A stretch of 64,000 bases of DNA from Acinetobacter zhairuonensis (GCF_022601715.1 NZ_JAKVIM010000007.1:62001-126000); one strand, 5' to 3'; numbered from the stretch's first letter, positions 8,788 to 17,822 are shown. A program made the numbers and translations. The notes: generated from the sequence alone by a model not told the origin.

Positions 8788-10137
8788 GTGTCGAATGTCA
8801 TATCTACCCGCTATGAATTAAAACAACTTTTCCACTTAATGTTACCAATTTTGGTAACGCAATTTGCCCAAGCAGGTTTGGGCTTAATTGATACCATTAT
8901 GGCAGGACATCTTTCTGCCACAGACCTCGCAGCCATTGCTGTGGGTGTCGGCTTATGGATTCCTGTGATGCTGCTGTTCAGCGGCATCATGATCGCCACG
9001 ACCCCATTGGTGGCGGAAGCCAAAGGTGCGCGTACCCCTGAAAAAATTGCCACCATTGCTCGACAGTCCTTATGGGTGGCATTTATTTTAGGGATGATTG
9101 CAGGGCTAATTTTACAGGTTATGCCATTTTTACTGCCGATATTTGGTGTGCCTGAAAGTTTACAGCCTAAAGCCAGCCTGTTTTTACATGCAATTGGTTT
9201 TGGGATGCCTGCTGTCACCATGTACGCTGCCTTACGCGGTTATTCCGAAGCATTGGGTTATCCACGTCCAGTGACCGCAATCAGTCTATTGGCTTTAATA
9301 GCACTGATTCCGCTCAACTTTGTATTTATGTATGGCTTAGGTCCTGTGCCTGAACTGGGCAGTGCTGGCTGTGGTTTTGCAACGGCCATTTTACAATGGC
9401 TGATGTTCTTGACCCTTGCCAGCTATATTTATAAAAGTAGTGCTTACCGTTCTACACAGGTGTTTGCACTGTGGGAAAAGCTCGACCAATACTGGGTCAA
9501 ACGCATTTTAAAACTCGGTTTACCGATTGGCTTAGCCATTTTCTTTGAAGTCAGTATCTTTAGTACTGCTGCCATTATTCTGAGTCCCTTGGGCGATACC
9601 ATCGTTGCGGCACATCAAATTGCGATTTCGATTACCTCGCAGTTGTTTATGATTCCAATGTCCTTGGCAATTGCCCTGACCATTCGGGTCGGCACCTATT
9701 ATGGTGAGAAAAACTGGGCAGCGATGCGTAAAGTGCAATATCTCGGACTGGCTGCGGGCACCTTTTTCGCCCTGATTACCATGCTGCTGCTGTGGCTGCT
9801 GCGTGCTGAAATTATTGCAATTTATACCTCAGATTATGATGTGACTCAAATTGCCATGTATCTGGTTTTGTTCGCGATTGCCTACCAACTCATGGATGCT
9901 TGGCAAGTCAGCGCCGCAGGTTGCTTACGGGGGATGCAAGACACCAAAGGTCCCATGTGGATTACCATGCTGGCTTACTGGGTGGTGGCTTTCCCTGTCG
10001 GCATTTATTTGGCGCGCTTCACCTCCATGCAAGCCGCAGGAGTTTGGGTCGGCTTGATTGTCGGTTTAAGCGTTGCCTGTGTACTCTTGCTTAGCCGCTT
10101 GTATCTGAATAACCAGCGCCTGAAACTGACCACTTAA
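8788..10137 (+). CDS. abeM: MATE-family multidrug efflux pump AbeM
   Basis: The 449-residue, 12-helix inner-membrane protein closely matches, from memory, A. baumannii AbeM, a proton-driven exporter of fluoroquinolones, aminoglycosides and cationic dyes. The N-terminus MSNVISTRYELKQLFHLMLP and the MATE block FAQAGLGLIDTIMAGHLSA are nearly the same as in AbeM, as is the C-terminal AAGCLRGMQDTKGPMWIT. The start is a GTG at 8788, chosen because it gives the AbeM N-terminus; AAGATGAG lies 8 bases upstream as a ribosome site. The gene lies just after a DUF606 permease gene. Substrates in this organism are assumed from the family. Confidence 0.93.
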   Translation: MSNVISTRYELKQLFHLMLPILVTQFAQAGLGLIDTIMAGHLSATDLAAIAVGVGLWIPVMLLFSGIMIATTPLVAEAKGARTPEKIATIARQSLWVAFILGMIAGLILQVMPFLLPIFGVPESLQPKASLFLHAIGFGMPAVTMYAALRGYSEALGYPRPVTAISLLALIALIPLNFVFMYGLGPVPELGSAGCGFATAILQWLMFLTLASYIYKSSAYRSTQVFALWEKLDQYWVKRILKLGLPIGLAIFFEVSIFSTAAIILSPLGDTIVAAHQIAISITSQLFMIPMSLAIALTIRVGTYYGEKNWAAMRKVQYLGLAAGTFFALITMLLLWLLRAEIIAIYTSDYDVTQIAMYLVLFAIAYQLMDAWQVSAAGCLRGMQDTKGPMWITMLAYWVVAFPVGIYLARFTSMQAAGVWVGLIVGLSVACVLLLSRLYLNNQRLKLTT

Positions 10138-10149
10138 GCCATTTTTATG

Positions 10150-10178
10150 ATGACTTTGAGCCTCGTGCTCAAGGTCAT
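10150..10178. repeat. Strong hairpin after abeM
   Basis: ATGACTTTGAGC and GCTCAAGGTCAT form a 12-pair stem (one G-U) with a five-base loop, starting 12 bases after the abeM stop. It lacks a following T run, so it may stabilise the 3' end or be a weak terminator. The remaining gap to 10433 contains no gene I can support. Confidence 0.55.
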
Positions 10179-10433
10179 TGCAGCATCATTCGATTGCGAC
10201 ATTGATCTTTAAGTCATTTAAACCACACCGCATTTCATCTTCCCTTCTGCTTTTTTTCTTCTTTCCCTGCAAGAAATTCAATACAAAAAATGCCGCGATA
10301 AACAGCTAAAAGGCTAAATTCAACCAAAGATTGAAATACTTCTACGCATTTTTAACAATTTAAAATAGGCAAACCCAGATTTAACGCCTATGATCAAAAC
10401 ACCCCAGACCGAGATCTTTCCGAGGAACACTGC

Positions 10434-11735
10434 ATGGCTAAAACGACACATACATCTGGTCGTCGCTTTATGAAACTTGCCAGTATGACGGCAAGTATTG
10501 CCACCAAAACCGTGTCCAATTCCATTAAAAACTTTAATGCCGATGAAGAACAAAAAAATGCGGCGCGCAGTAAATTGTTTCAAGACATTGGGGTGCAAAT
10601 TGCCGACACGCTGGGGGAAATGAAAGGCGCCGTGATGAAAGTCGGTCAGATTGCCTCACAATATAAAGATATCTTTCCGCCTGAAGTGGCACGTGCCATT
10701 GCCAAACTGCAACGCCAAGCCCCTGCCATGCCCTTTGCTGACATAAAAAAACAAGTCGAAAGAGAACTGGGCAAACCCTTAGAGCAAATCTTTAAACAGT
10801 TTGATGAACAACCCTTTGCAGCTGCTTCAATTGGTCAGGTGCATAAGGCCATCTTGCCACACGGGGAACAAGTGGTGGTCAAGGTACAATATCCAGGGGT
10901 AGATGAAGCCTGTGAAAGTGACCTGAAGCAAGTTCGTCTCGCCTTGCGGCTGATGGGCGTGTTAAAGGTCGATCGCAAATTACAAGACCGCCTATTTAAA
11001 GAAATTCAACACAGTTTAGATAATGAGCTGAATTATCAAATTGAAGCGCAGAATTTGGAAGTGGCACGCACGTTCCACGAAAAACTCGACAGCAAAATTA
11101 TTATTCCCAAAGTCTACCCTGAATATTCTTCACGACATATTCTGACCTTAAGCCTAGAGACTGGTGAAAGTATTGAAACCGCCAGCACCTGGGCACCAGA
11201 AATCCGTAATGAATTGGGTCGACGTTTACTGCGTGCCATTGGGCAAGAAATTTTCTATCTAAAGCGTTTTCACTGTGACCCACACCCAGGTAACTTCGCC
11301 TTCCGTGAAGATGGTAGTGTGATTATTTATGACTTCGGGGGCGTCAAAATTCTCTCCAATGAAGTGGTACATCACTTTAAGCAACTCATTCAGGCGGCAC
11401 GTCGACAGGATATTTCCGAAATTGAACAGCAACTGGATGCCTTACATGCGATTGCTGAACAAGGAAAGTTTCCTGAAGAATTATATAAAGCATGGTTGGA
11501 AGTCTTGATGCGTCCGCTGACCACACATTATGATTTTGCAGAAAATTCAGCACATCATGATGGCATGGAACTGGTGAAATCCTCACTGAAATACTGGGAT
11601 GTATTTAAACCTTCACCTGACACCTTAATGGTGAATCGTACCGTGTCGGGACATTATTGGAATCTGATTCATTTAAAGGTAAATGACAATTTAAATGATG
11701 TGTTTGAAGAGTTGGTGCCTTCTCCACACGGTTAA
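10434..11735 (+). CDS. ABC1/UbiB (AarF) family atypical kinase-like protein
   Basis: The 433-residue protein belongs to the ABC1/ADCK/UbiB family of atypical protein-kinase-like ATPases tied to quinone lipid metabolism. The family KxGQ motif is seen in MKGAVMKVGQIASQYKDIFP near residue 68, followed by the Ala-rich nucleotide loop AAASIGQVHKA near 136 and VVVKVQYPG with the ATP lysine. Metal-binding HCDPHPGNF and the DFG of IIYDFGGVK lie near 281-310. Unlike classical UbiB it lacks C-terminal membrane helices, so it is more likely a paralogue than the ubiquinone gene ubiB itself. It is monocistronic; a terminator follows. Confidence 0.88.
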   Translation: MAKTTHTSGRRFMKLASMTASIATKTVSNSIKNFNADEEQKNAARSKLFQDIGVQIADTLGEMKGAVMKVGQIASQYKDIFPPEVARAIAKLQRQAPAMPFADIKKQVERELGKPLEQIFKQFDEQPFAAASIGQVHKAILPHGEQVVVKVQYPGVDEACESDLKQVRLALRLMGVLKVDRKLQDRLFKEIQHSLDNELNYQIEAQNLEVARTFHEKLDSKIIIPKVYPEYSSRHILTLSLETGESIETASTWAPEIRNELGRRLLRAIGQEIFYLKRFHCDPHPGNFAFREDGSVIIYDFGGVKILSNEVVHHFKQLIQAARRQDISEIEQQLDALHAIAEQGKFPEELYKAWLEVLMRPLTTHYDFAENSAHHDGMELVKSSLKYWDVFKPSPDTLMVNRTVSGHYWNLIHLKVNDNLNDVFEELVPSPHG

Positions 11736-11744
11736 CTAGAGATA

Positions 11745-11776
11745 AAAAAGGTCGCTGGCAACATCGGCCTTTTTAT
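11745..11776. terminator. Terminator after the ABC1 gene
   Basis: AAAAAGGTCG and CGGCCTTTTT pair (one G-U) around a ten-base loop and end in a T-rich run. Confidence 0.75.
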
Positions 11777-11784
11777 TTGGTTTA

Positions 11785-11807
11785 TTTATGTTATATTATA
11801 ACATATC
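11785..11807 (+). promoter_or_regulatory. Zur (zinc uptake regulator) operator upstream of rpmE2
   Basis: ATGTTATATTATAACAT (11788-11804) is a perfect palindrome with eight-base arms around one central base. It matches the established gammaproteobacterial Zur consensus core GTTATANTATAAC exactly. It lies 30 bases before the rpmE2 start, where it would overlap the promoter. Confidence 0.82.
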
Positions 11808-11834
11808 AATTAAAACTCATCAGGGAGTCCTGCT

Positions 11835-12089
11835 ATGCGTCCAAATATCCATCCTGAATACCGAGAAGTGCTGTTCCATGACACCAATGCCGATGCCTAT
11901 TTTATTATTGGCAGTACTTTGCAAACCAAGCAGCAACGTGAATATCAAGGTCAAAGCTATCCTTATGTCACTTTAGATATTTCCAGTGCCTCACATCCGT
12001 TCTATACCGGTGAAGTGCGTCAAGCCAGCAACGAAGGTCGTGTTGCCAGCTTTAATAAGCGTTTTTCTCGTTTTCAGCGGAATCGTTAA
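11835..12089 (+). CDS. rpmE2: Ribosomal protein L31 type B (zinc-independent)
   Basis: The 84-residue protein is the C-minus paralogue of L31 (YkgM type). It starts [18 protein letters not shown] and contains no cysteine, so it cannot bind the zinc held by the type A protein. In established biology such paralogues replace zinc-L31 on ribosomes during zinc starvation, releasing zinc. The Zur operator just upstream supports that role here. A ribosome site GGGAGT lies before the ATG. It is monocistronic and ends in a strong terminator shared with crcB. Confidence 0.95.
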   Translation: MRPNIHPEYREVLFHDTNADAYFIIGSTLQTKQQREYQGQSYPYVTLDISSASHPFYTGEVRQASNEGRVASFNKRFSRFQRNR

Positions 12090-12134
12090 AAATTAATCTT
12101 GTTTTAAGTTTGACGTTCTAAACTACAACTATTC

Positions 12135-12174
12135 AGAAGTCTAAGTCTCTATCCTCCACTTAGACTTCTTTTTT
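12135..12174. terminator. Bidirectional terminator between rpmE2 and crcB
   Basis: AGAAGTCTAAG (12135-12145) pairs perfectly with CTTAGACTTCT (12159-12169), followed by a T run. Confidence 0.9.
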
Positions 12175-12178
12175 ATGC

Positions 12179-12562
12179 CTATGCTTTGAATTGCAACAAC
12201 TGCGAAAAAATCAAATAGCCAATCGCCAAAAAAATCACCCCAAGCATCATACTTGATACAGCATAACCAATTGCCGACATGACTTGGCCTTCGCGTAATA
12301 AATTAAAGGTTTCGAGTCCAAAACTGGAAAATGTGGTGAATCCTCCTAAAATGCCGACCATCAACAATAAACGGGCTTGATTCTGTAAAGTTGGATATTT
12401 CAGACTAAAGGCAAAGAACACACCTGCCAAAAAACAGCCGAGAATATTGATGCACCAAGTTGCCCACGGAAAAGTCGAACTGGATTTAATCAGATAACTG
12501 CCCAACCCATAACGTGAAACAGCACCGATTGCACCACCCAAAGCCACTAACAGCCAATTCAT
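12179..12562 (-). CDS. crcB: Fluoride ion channel CrcB/Fluc
   Basis: Fluc channels export toxic fluoride passively across the inner membrane as dual-topology dimers. The 127-residue reading from ATG at 12562 begins MNWLLVALGGAIGAVSRYG, the usual family start; an upstream in-frame ATG would add 26 acidic residues and is unlikely. Four membrane helices are seen, with the pore/sodium motif GGFTTFSSFGLE at residues 73-84 and the conserved Asn39 in INILGCFLAG. I looked for the fluoride riboswitch often found upstream and do not see a convincing one. It faces rpmE2 and diverges from hopJ. Confidence 0.93.
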   Translation of the reverse strand: MNWLLVALGGAIGAVSRYGLGSYLIKSSSTFPWATWCINILGCFLAGVFFAFSLKYPTLQNQARLLLMVGILGGFTTFSSFGLETFNLLREGQVMSAIGYAVSSMMLGVIFLAIGYLIFSQLLQFKA

Positions 12563-12724
12563 GCCTTGATCATCTTCATCCAAATAAATCCTGTTATCCT
12601 CTTCCCATCCCTTATTGTCAACGTTTGAGCTATTCAACACACAACGAATTCTGAGAAAAATCCTCCGAATTTGGATAAAACTTGTTATAGTCAGAACCCA
12701 TTTTCTACTGTGTTTGAGGACATT

Positions 12725-13057
12725 ATGGCTCAGGACTTACTTGCACAATTACAATCTGGTGAAGCAAAATTTGCAGATGTATTGGCGTATATTGAAGCGC
12801 GTTATACCCATACCCCAACGGCATTCAAAAATGGACAACACAGCAATGCTGCAACTGAAAACCAAGGCAGTGCCAAAGTGTTTTCTTTTGCGCAACTGAA
12901 TGATTTAAATCCTGAGCAAACCTTGTCTTTATTTGCTGAACACTATGCAGCGGTATTGGCAACTCCAGACGCGACAGATCATCAGAATATCCGCCAGTTT
13001 ATGCAACACGGCTGGGCAGGCATTGAATTCGAAGGGCAAGCATTAACTGCAAAATAA
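12725..13057 (+). CDS. HopJ-family protein
   Basis: The 110-residue protein matches the HopJ type III effector family (PF08888). That name comes from a plant-pathogen effector, but the family is widespread in non-pathogens and has no proven function. Conserved features are an N-terminal helix with FADVLAYIEARY, then TPTAFKNG, KVFSFAQL, and the C-terminal DHQNIRQFMQHGWAGIEF block. The ATG at 12725 gives the family start; a longer in-frame reading from 12671 is unsupported. No type III secretion genes are nearby, so an effector role is not implied. Confidence 0.85.
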   Translation: MAQDLLAQLQSGEAKFADVLAYIEARYTHTPTAFKNGQHSNAATENQGSAKVFSFAQLNDLNPEQTLSLFAEHYAAVLATPDATDHQNIRQFMQHGWAGIEFEGQALTAK

Positions 13058-13137
13058 TTGCACGTTAAACTGCACCCGCACTGTTCAGTTCCTTTGCTTT
13101 ATTCAAAGTGCAGACTGAGCAGTGCTCGGCTTTCTTA

Positions 13138-13701
13138 TTAGCCTTTGACTTTTTCAATCCAGACAATTGATTTCACGCGAAATAGCTCACATGCACCATC
13201 CCCAGTATCGGTCGGGGTTAATGATGAGCGCCAAACCAAGTCTTTGTCTTTAATTTCAACTAATTCCCCTTGCAAACGCACCAAATCACCGCGTTTTACT
13301 TTTTGAATTTGCTGTGCAATCTGTGGATTGGCAGGAATAATGTGCATATTTGAGACCATTTGCATGGCTTGCTCAGTCGGCACTGGTACCTTATCCATTT
13401 TCCAATTCAGATAACGATCATACTGATTGACCGAGATATGCCGCGCAATTTCAGGTTCTGCAAACAAGCCCCAACTCACCGCATAGTCAATCGGTGAAAA
13501 CTTGGCTTGTTCATCATCCGTATAAGTTTTAGATCCCAAAATTCGGAAATCGCCTTTAAAAGGCTGCAACACAGAAATCGATTGCTCTTTGGCAATCGGT
13601 GCCAAACCTTTGGCAATATTATATTCAATAGAAGATGCCATTGAGCCTGTGCTCAACATGCTCAAACCCAATAATGAAAGCACAATGAGTCGAATGTTCA
13701 T
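13138..13701 (-). CDS. Conserved exported protein of unknown function
   Basis: From the ATG at 13701, preceded by an AGAGGT ribosome site, the 187-residue product starts with a signal peptide (MNIRLIVLSLLGLSMLSTGS, then likely cleavage near MASS). The mature part contains a pattern I know from hypothetical proteins in many Proteobacteria: SPIDYAVSWGLFAEPEIA, NQYDRYLNW, NMHIIPAN, and the C-terminal RGDLVRLQGELVEI with SSLTPTDTGDGACELFRV. It probably acts in the periplasm. An in-frame extension to 13806 is disfavoured because it hides the signal peptide. It is divergent from the methyltransferase gene. No function is assigned. Confidence 0.8.
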   Translation of the reverse strand: MNIRLIVLSLLGLSMLSTGSMASSIEYNIAKGLAPIAKEQSISVLQPFKGDFRILGSKTYTDDEQAKFSPIDYAVSWGLFAEPEIARHISVNQYDRYLNWKMDKVPVPTEQAMQMVSNMHIIPANPQIAQQIQKVKRGDLVRLQGELVEIKDKDLVWRSSLTPTDTGDGACELFRVKSIVWIEKVKG

Positions 13702-13849
13702 GGCTACCTCTTGCAATGCTTTTAAACCTGTTCTAGTGTCAATCATACGCCTGAACCCAAGCTTAAAATTTGCAGAATTGGTAACAATATAGAGGAGTTT
13801 GGTCACGGCAAACCTCCTCAGCGACTGTTTAAAATGGACGTATAGCGCA

Positions 13850-14473
13850 ATGCTCTATCAGTTTTATCAACAACAAGTTTTTCCACACCTGCTGAATCAG
13901 GTGATGCAAACTGCGAGTTTGATGGATAAACGCAGAGAACTCTTACTTCCCGTCGCAGGTGAAGTGCTGGAAATAGGTTTTGGTACAGGCATCAATTTGC
14001 CGTTTTATCAAAATGTTGCCCGCCTGTATGCACTGGAGCCGAATCAAGACATTTTTAAATTGGCAGCAAATCGCATCTTTGCCAGCAATATAGCGCTACA
14101 GCATTTGCACGCCAGTGCAGAACGTATTCCCCTTGCCGATCATTCAATCGATCATGTGGTCAGTACGTGGACCTTGTGTAGTGTGCAGAGACTTGATCAC
14201 GTCTTAAAAGAAATCAAACGTGTCTTAAAACCAAATGGAACCTTGCACGTGGTGGAGCACGTTTTAAATACCGAGAATAAAAAAGTTCGCCAACTGCAAC
14301 ATCTGATTACGCCTATACAAAGGTGTTTAGCAGATGGCTGTCGCTTAAATCGGAACATTGAACTGGCGTTAAGCAAAGCAGGTTTCCAACTCAGCCAATA
14401 TGATTATTTTTATGCTGAAGGCATTCCGAAAATTGGGCAACAAATGTTATTGGCACGTGTACAAAAGAAATAA
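13850..14473 (+). CDS. Class I SAM-dependent methyltransferase
   Basis: The protein has the class I methyltransferase fold (Methyltransf_11 type). Motif I is GEVLEIGFGTGINLPFY, near residues 37-53 of the 207-residue reading; the acidic post-I residue is in LYALEPNQ, and motif III-like VVSTWTLCSV and VLKPNGTLHVVEH follow. Such enzymes in this context often methylate small molecules or lipids, but the substrate is unknown. The start is uncertain: the ATG at 13850 has a poor ribosome site, and a GTG at 13799 would add 17 residues. It is divergent from the exported protein gene. Confidence 0.8.
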   Translation: MLYQFYQQQVFPHLLNQVMQTASLMDKRRELLLPVAGEVLEIGFGTGINLPFYQNVARLYALEPNQDIFKLAANRIFASNIALQHLHASAERIPLADHSIDHVVSTWTLCSVQRLDHVLKEIKRVLKPNGTLHVVEHVLNTENKKVRQLQHLITPIQRCLADGCRLNRNIELALSKAGFQLSQYDYFYAEGIPKIGQQMLLARVQKK

Positions 14474-14517
14474 ATCCATTATCCCTTTTGAGATCAACGC
14501 TCTCCGATTTTCAGCAT

Positions 14518-14988
14518 TTACACATCTTCAAAATCGATGCGGATGGTTTCAAAACGAATCCGTCCTTGCTGAATGGCTTGTGCAATTGCCTGCTGACCTT
14601 TGGTGAGCCGAGCACCGCCACTTTTAATATCAATCAGCACAATCTCGACATCCTCGGCTTTACCCTGTCCATCGCGTAAATCGGTATAACCATCGAACAC
14701 CACATAATCGACAGGATCGCCTAAAAATTTGGCATCACTGGGTAAATACTGAAATTCAGGCAGAATCGGGGCAAATTGCTCTGCCATTTTGCCTTTTAAT
14801 ACGGCGCGACTGGTATTCACACTGCGCTTTTGCGCCTGACCCAATGCCTGCTGATGTTCCAGTTGCAGCTCTGCTATATAGCGCTCATATTCGGCTTTAA
14901 TTTTGCCATTACGGGTTTGACTTAAAATTAATGTCGTCAGTACCACACCAATACATGCCCCAATCAGCATCGCCATCCAAATCGACAT
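14518..14988 (-). CDS. Membrane-anchored Holliday-junction-resolvase-related nuclease domain protein
   Basis: The 156-residue protein begins with one membrane helix (residues about 3-22), then a Gln/Glu-rich helix of about 30-60, then a PF10107-type domain described as related to archaeal Holliday junction resolvases. The nuclease-like motif is FLGDPVDYVVFDGYTDL followed by EIVLIDIKSGGARLTKGQ, an arrangement of Asp and Glu-x-Lys-like residues as in PD-(D/E)XK enzymes (here IDIKSG). Its real substrate is not known. It lies divergently from, and next to, the orphan ParA gene. Confidence 0.78.
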   Translation of the reverse strand: MSIWMAMLIGACIGVVLTTLILSQTRNGKIKAEYERYIAELQLEHQQALGQAQKRSVNTSRAVLKGKMAEQFAPILPEFQYLPSDAKFLGDPVDYVVFDGYTDLRDGQGKAEDVEIVLIDIKSGGARLTKGQQAIAQAIQQGRIRFETIRIDFEDV

Positions 14989-15099
14989 GCATTCATCCTA
15001 ATTTCAAGTAAATTTTGCCTTACAACTTTTGTTCTGTGCCCTAGTCTTGGCACAAAAGAATGATATGCTAGGACTGAACAGAATTAAATCATTAGGGTC

Positions 15100-15744
15100 A
15101 TGAAAACAATATTAATTGCCAATCAGAAAGGGGGTTGTGGGAAAACTATCACAGCTATTAGTCTTGCCGCAGCATTAGCTCAAAAAGGCTATAAAGTTGC
15201 ACTTGCCGATGCAGATAATCAGAAATCGGCACGCCAATGGCTAAAACAGCGCCCTGAAACCGCTGCCAATATTCAAAGTCTGGATTGGCGACAGGACAAA
15301 TCCGTCGGTGAAAGCCCGAAAAATATTGAGTATTTGGTGATTGATGCACCGGGAGCATTATCCGATGAGCAAGCAGAGCAGCTGATCAGCGAAGCTCACG
15401 CGATTATCACCCCTTTACAGCCATCGTTTTTCGATATCGACAGTACCCGTCGCTTCCTGAAACATTTACAGGACATTAAGCGCATTCGTAAGGGCAAAGT
15501 ACAAATTTTACTGCTGGCGAACCGAGTAAAAGCCAACACATCAGGTTCTAAAGAAATTCAGGATTTTTTCACTAAAATTGAACAACAACCTGTGGCATGG
15601 ATTTCTGAACGCACGGCGTATGGTCAGCTGGCAATGCAGGGTCTATCGGTGTTTGATAAACCGCAAAAAAACTATATTACCCTGCAAAATCAATGGCAGC
15701 CTGTATTAAACGCCATTATTGATGATCCAAGTGAGTGGTTCTGA
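15100..15744 (+). CDS. Orphan ParA-family ATPase
   Basis: The 214-residue protein is a Walker-type ParA/MinD-family ATPase. The deviant Walker A is NQKGGCGKT at residues 8-16, [12 protein letters not shown] carries the switch region near 46, and [13 protein letters not shown] is the Walker B near 84. There is no ParB or parS nearby, so it is not a standard chromosome partition pair; similar orphan ParAs position other cellular cargo. It is close to the start of a divergent nuclease-like gene and upstream of an AI-2E-type transporter. Confidence 0.82.
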   Translation: MKTILIANQKGGCGKTITAISLAAALAQKGYKVALADADNQKSARQWLKQRPETAANIQSLDWRQDKSVGESPKNIEYLVIDAPGALSDEQAEQLISEAHAIITPLQPSFFDIDSTRRFLKHLQDIKRIRKGKVQILLLANRVKANTSGSKEIQDFFTKIEQQPVAWISERTAYGQLAMQGLSVFDKPQKNYITLQNQWQPVLNAIIDDPSEWF

Positions 15745-15852
15745 TTTTTTAGTAGTACCGCGACCACTTCGAGATTATGTGAAACTTACCGAGCACTCAT
15801 TTTCGAGTGTGCTGTTTTCGGTTAAGATGAGTCTGACCTTTAAATTGAATCA

Positions 15853-16992
15853 GTGAAAATAGTGCAACAATACGCGCCGACTATACAGAAAGTCTTACTA
15901 TTTGGATTATTTTTTATCCTGATGTTTTTGGGCTTTCATGTACTTAAATACTTTATTGTGCCAGTACTGTGGGCCAGTATTATTGCCTATATGACTTGGC
16001 CGTTGTACCAAGCTATTTTCCGTGCCTGTGGTCAACGCTCTACACTGAGCGCCACCCTCATGATTCTCATCATTATTTTAGTAGTTGGTGTGCCACTGAC
16101 TTTTGCAATTTTCATTTTGCAACATGAAGGGCGTAATCTGTATTACGAACTACAAAAACAGGTCTTTTCTGGTCATTTTAATGTCCCGCAATTTATCCGT
16201 GACCTACCTGTCATCGGTAAAGAAATTACCCGTACCCTAAAAGATTTAAATCAAGATCCCAACAGCATTATTCAGAATATTTCCAACTGGATTCAAGGGC
16301 ATCTGAATTACGGCAAAGTACTCCTGAACGAAATCAGTAAAAATATTATTAAGCTGTGTTTTGCTGTGATGTCCTTATTCTTCTTCTATCGTGATGGACA
16401 CACCATTTTAACGCAGGTCAGTAAAGCACTGGAAATGGTAATTGGTCCTCGCGTACACCACTACATCGACACCATTTCAGAAACCACACGTGCTGTGGTA
16501 TACGGTGTCGGTTTAACTGCGGTTGCACAATCATTCTTGGCAGGTTTGAGCTATTTTGTTGCCGGTGTGCCGAATCCTATGGTGCTGACCATTATCACCT
16601 TCTTGCTGGCACTCATTCCCTTTGGCCCTCCTGTGGCGTATACCTCGGTTGCCCTGTGGCTTTTTGCCCAAGGTCAAACCATTGAAGCCATTGGTATCAT
16701 GGCGTGGGGCGTCTGTATTGTCAGTACCGCAGACAACGTCATCCGTCCTTTGGTCATATCAGGCGCAACTCAAATTCCATTCCTGCTGATTATGTTCGGA
16801 GTTCTCGGTGGTATTGCCAGCTTTGGTCTAGTCGGGCTGTTTATTGGCCCTGTCATTCTGGCGGTGTTATTGGCGATTTGGCGTGAATGGTTACATGAAA
16901 CCCATGACGATGAAGGTTTAATCATGCCAAAAGCCACACTGGCCTATGATCTCGATGACGACTTTGATTCCCCAAAAGACCCACCTAAATAA
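15853..16992 (+). CDS. AI-2E (PerM/YdiK-type) family transporter
   Basis: The 379-residue inner-membrane protein belongs to the AI-2E transporter family (PF01594), named for autoinducer export but including transporters of many substrates. It has about eight hydrophobic helices, a central hydrophilic region (about 95-150) and the C-terminal family block FLLALIPFGPPVAYTSVAL near 248 with a following GLFIGPVILAVLLAIW. It starts with GTG at 15853, and a terminator follows. A substrate cannot be inferred. Confidence 0.88.
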   Translation: MKIVQQYAPTIQKVLLFGLFFILMFLGFHVLKYFIVPVLWASIIAYMTWPLYQAIFRACGQRSTLSATLMILIIILVVGVPLTFAIFILQHEGRNLYYELQKQVFSGHFNVPQFIRDLPVIGKEITRTLKDLNQDPNSIIQNISNWIQGHLNYGKVLLNEISKNIIKLCFAVMSLFFFYRDGHTILTQVSKALEMVIGPRVHHYIDTISETTRAVVYGVGLTAVAQSFLAGLSYFVAGVPNPMVLTIITFLLALIPFGPPVAYTSVALWLFAQGQTIEAIGIMAWGVCIVSTADNVIRPLVISGATQIPFLLIMFGVLGGIASFGLVGLFIGPVILAVLLAIWREWLHETHDDEGLIMPKATLAYDLDDDFDSPKDPPK

Positions 16993-17003
16993 AAACTTAT
17001 CTG

Positions 17004-17033
17004 AAAGCCAGTTGTATGCCAACTGGCTTTTTT
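17004..17033 (+). terminator. Terminator of the AI-2E-family gene
   Basis: AAAGCCAGTTG and CAACTGGCTTT form an 11-base perfect stem with a five-base loop, followed by T residues. Confidence 0.92.
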
Positions 17034-17137
17034 ATTGATGAAATTCATACAATCCTCTACGCAATCCATACCCTAAAGCCGACCAATGTCTGATTAAATA
17101 GGAATCATTTGCAAATAAGACATGATAAGGACAGTAA

Positions 17138-17686
17138 ATGAAAACTTCTTTGTTCAAAACTGGGGTATTGGCTGCCTGTGCATCATTACTGATGGTTGGA
17201 TGTAGTACCACCCCGACCCAACCCGCTGCCAATATGAAAACTGTGCAACTCAATGCAGTTTCGGCAGATGGAATTGGAACTTCATTGGGTACAGTGACCT
17301 TGCAAGACAGCCCTGTGGGTTTAATCATTCAAACCAATTTAAGTCGTCTGCCTGCTGGACCCCACGGGTTCCATATTCATGAAAAAGGCTCCTGTGAACC
17401 TGCTGAAAAAGATGGAAAAATGGTGGCTGCTTTAGCTGCTGGTGGACATTACAATCCAACCCAAGTTGCTCACCACGGCACACCAATGACAGGACATCTG
17501 GGGGATTTACCGGTATTGCATGTCAACTCTGCGGGGCAATCACAACTGAAACTGATTGCACCACGCTTGAAACTGGCAGACATCCAAGGACATGCCATGA
17601 TGATTCATGCGGGTGGAGACAATTATTCCGATCAACCAAAACCTCTGGGTGGTGGTGGAGATCGTATTGCCTGCGGTGTGATTTAA
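17138..17686 (+). CDS. sodC: Copper-zinc superoxide dismutase, lipoprotein
   Basis: SodC converts superoxide to oxygen and hydrogen peroxide in the periplasm. The 182-residue protein has a lipoprotein signal ending LLMVGC with Cys22, so it is probably membrane-anchored. Metal ligands are recognised in GFHIHEKGSC, then HYNP, GHLGDLP and the HAMMIHAGGDNYSD block. The two Cys of GSC and RIACGV would form the conserved disulphide, and the family ending GGGGDRIACGVI is present. It is monocistronic; a DnaA-box cluster follows the stop by eight bases. Confidence 0.94.
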   Translation: MKTSLFKTGVLAACASLLMVGCSTTPTQPAANMKTVQLNAVSADGIGTSLGTVTLQDSPVGLIIQTNLSRLPAGPHGFHIHEKGSCEPAEKDGKMVAALAAGGHYNPTQVAHHGTPMTGHLGDLPVLHVNSAGQSQLKLIAPRLKLADIQGHAMMIHAGGDNYSDQPKPLGGGGDRIACGVI

Positions 17687-17693
17687 CTCCAAC

Positions 17694-17769
17694 TGTGGAT
17701 AAGTTAGGGGTTATACACAAGCCAAAGCTCAGCACTTGAGCGATGTTGATAAACCGAAACTTATCCACA
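17694..17769. other. Cluster of three DnaA boxes downstream of sodC
   Basis: Three consensus 9-mers (TTATNCACA) lie within 76 bases: TGTGGATAA at 17694-17702 in reverse orientation, TTATACACA at 17711-17719, and TTATCCACA at 17761-17769. All three fit exactly. No replication gene is nearby, so a titration or DnaA-reactivation site is more likely than an origin. Confidence 0.6.
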
Positions 17770-17822
17770 ATTTTGCCGAATTTACACACATCTCAACAAA
17801 AAAACTGCCGTAAAGTTTCCAT

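Noticed and set aside
8775..8816. A 13-codon reading frame that overlaps the abeM start and could be a leader peptide
   Set aside because: It has no clear ribosome site of its own and is short enough to occur by chance.
12500..12724. Possible fluoride riboswitch before crcB
   Set aside because: The conserved fluoride-motif sequences are not visible in this gap on the minus strand.
12725..13057. HopJ protein as evidence of type III secretion
   Set aside because: The family is widespread in bacteria without such systems, and no secretion genes are near.
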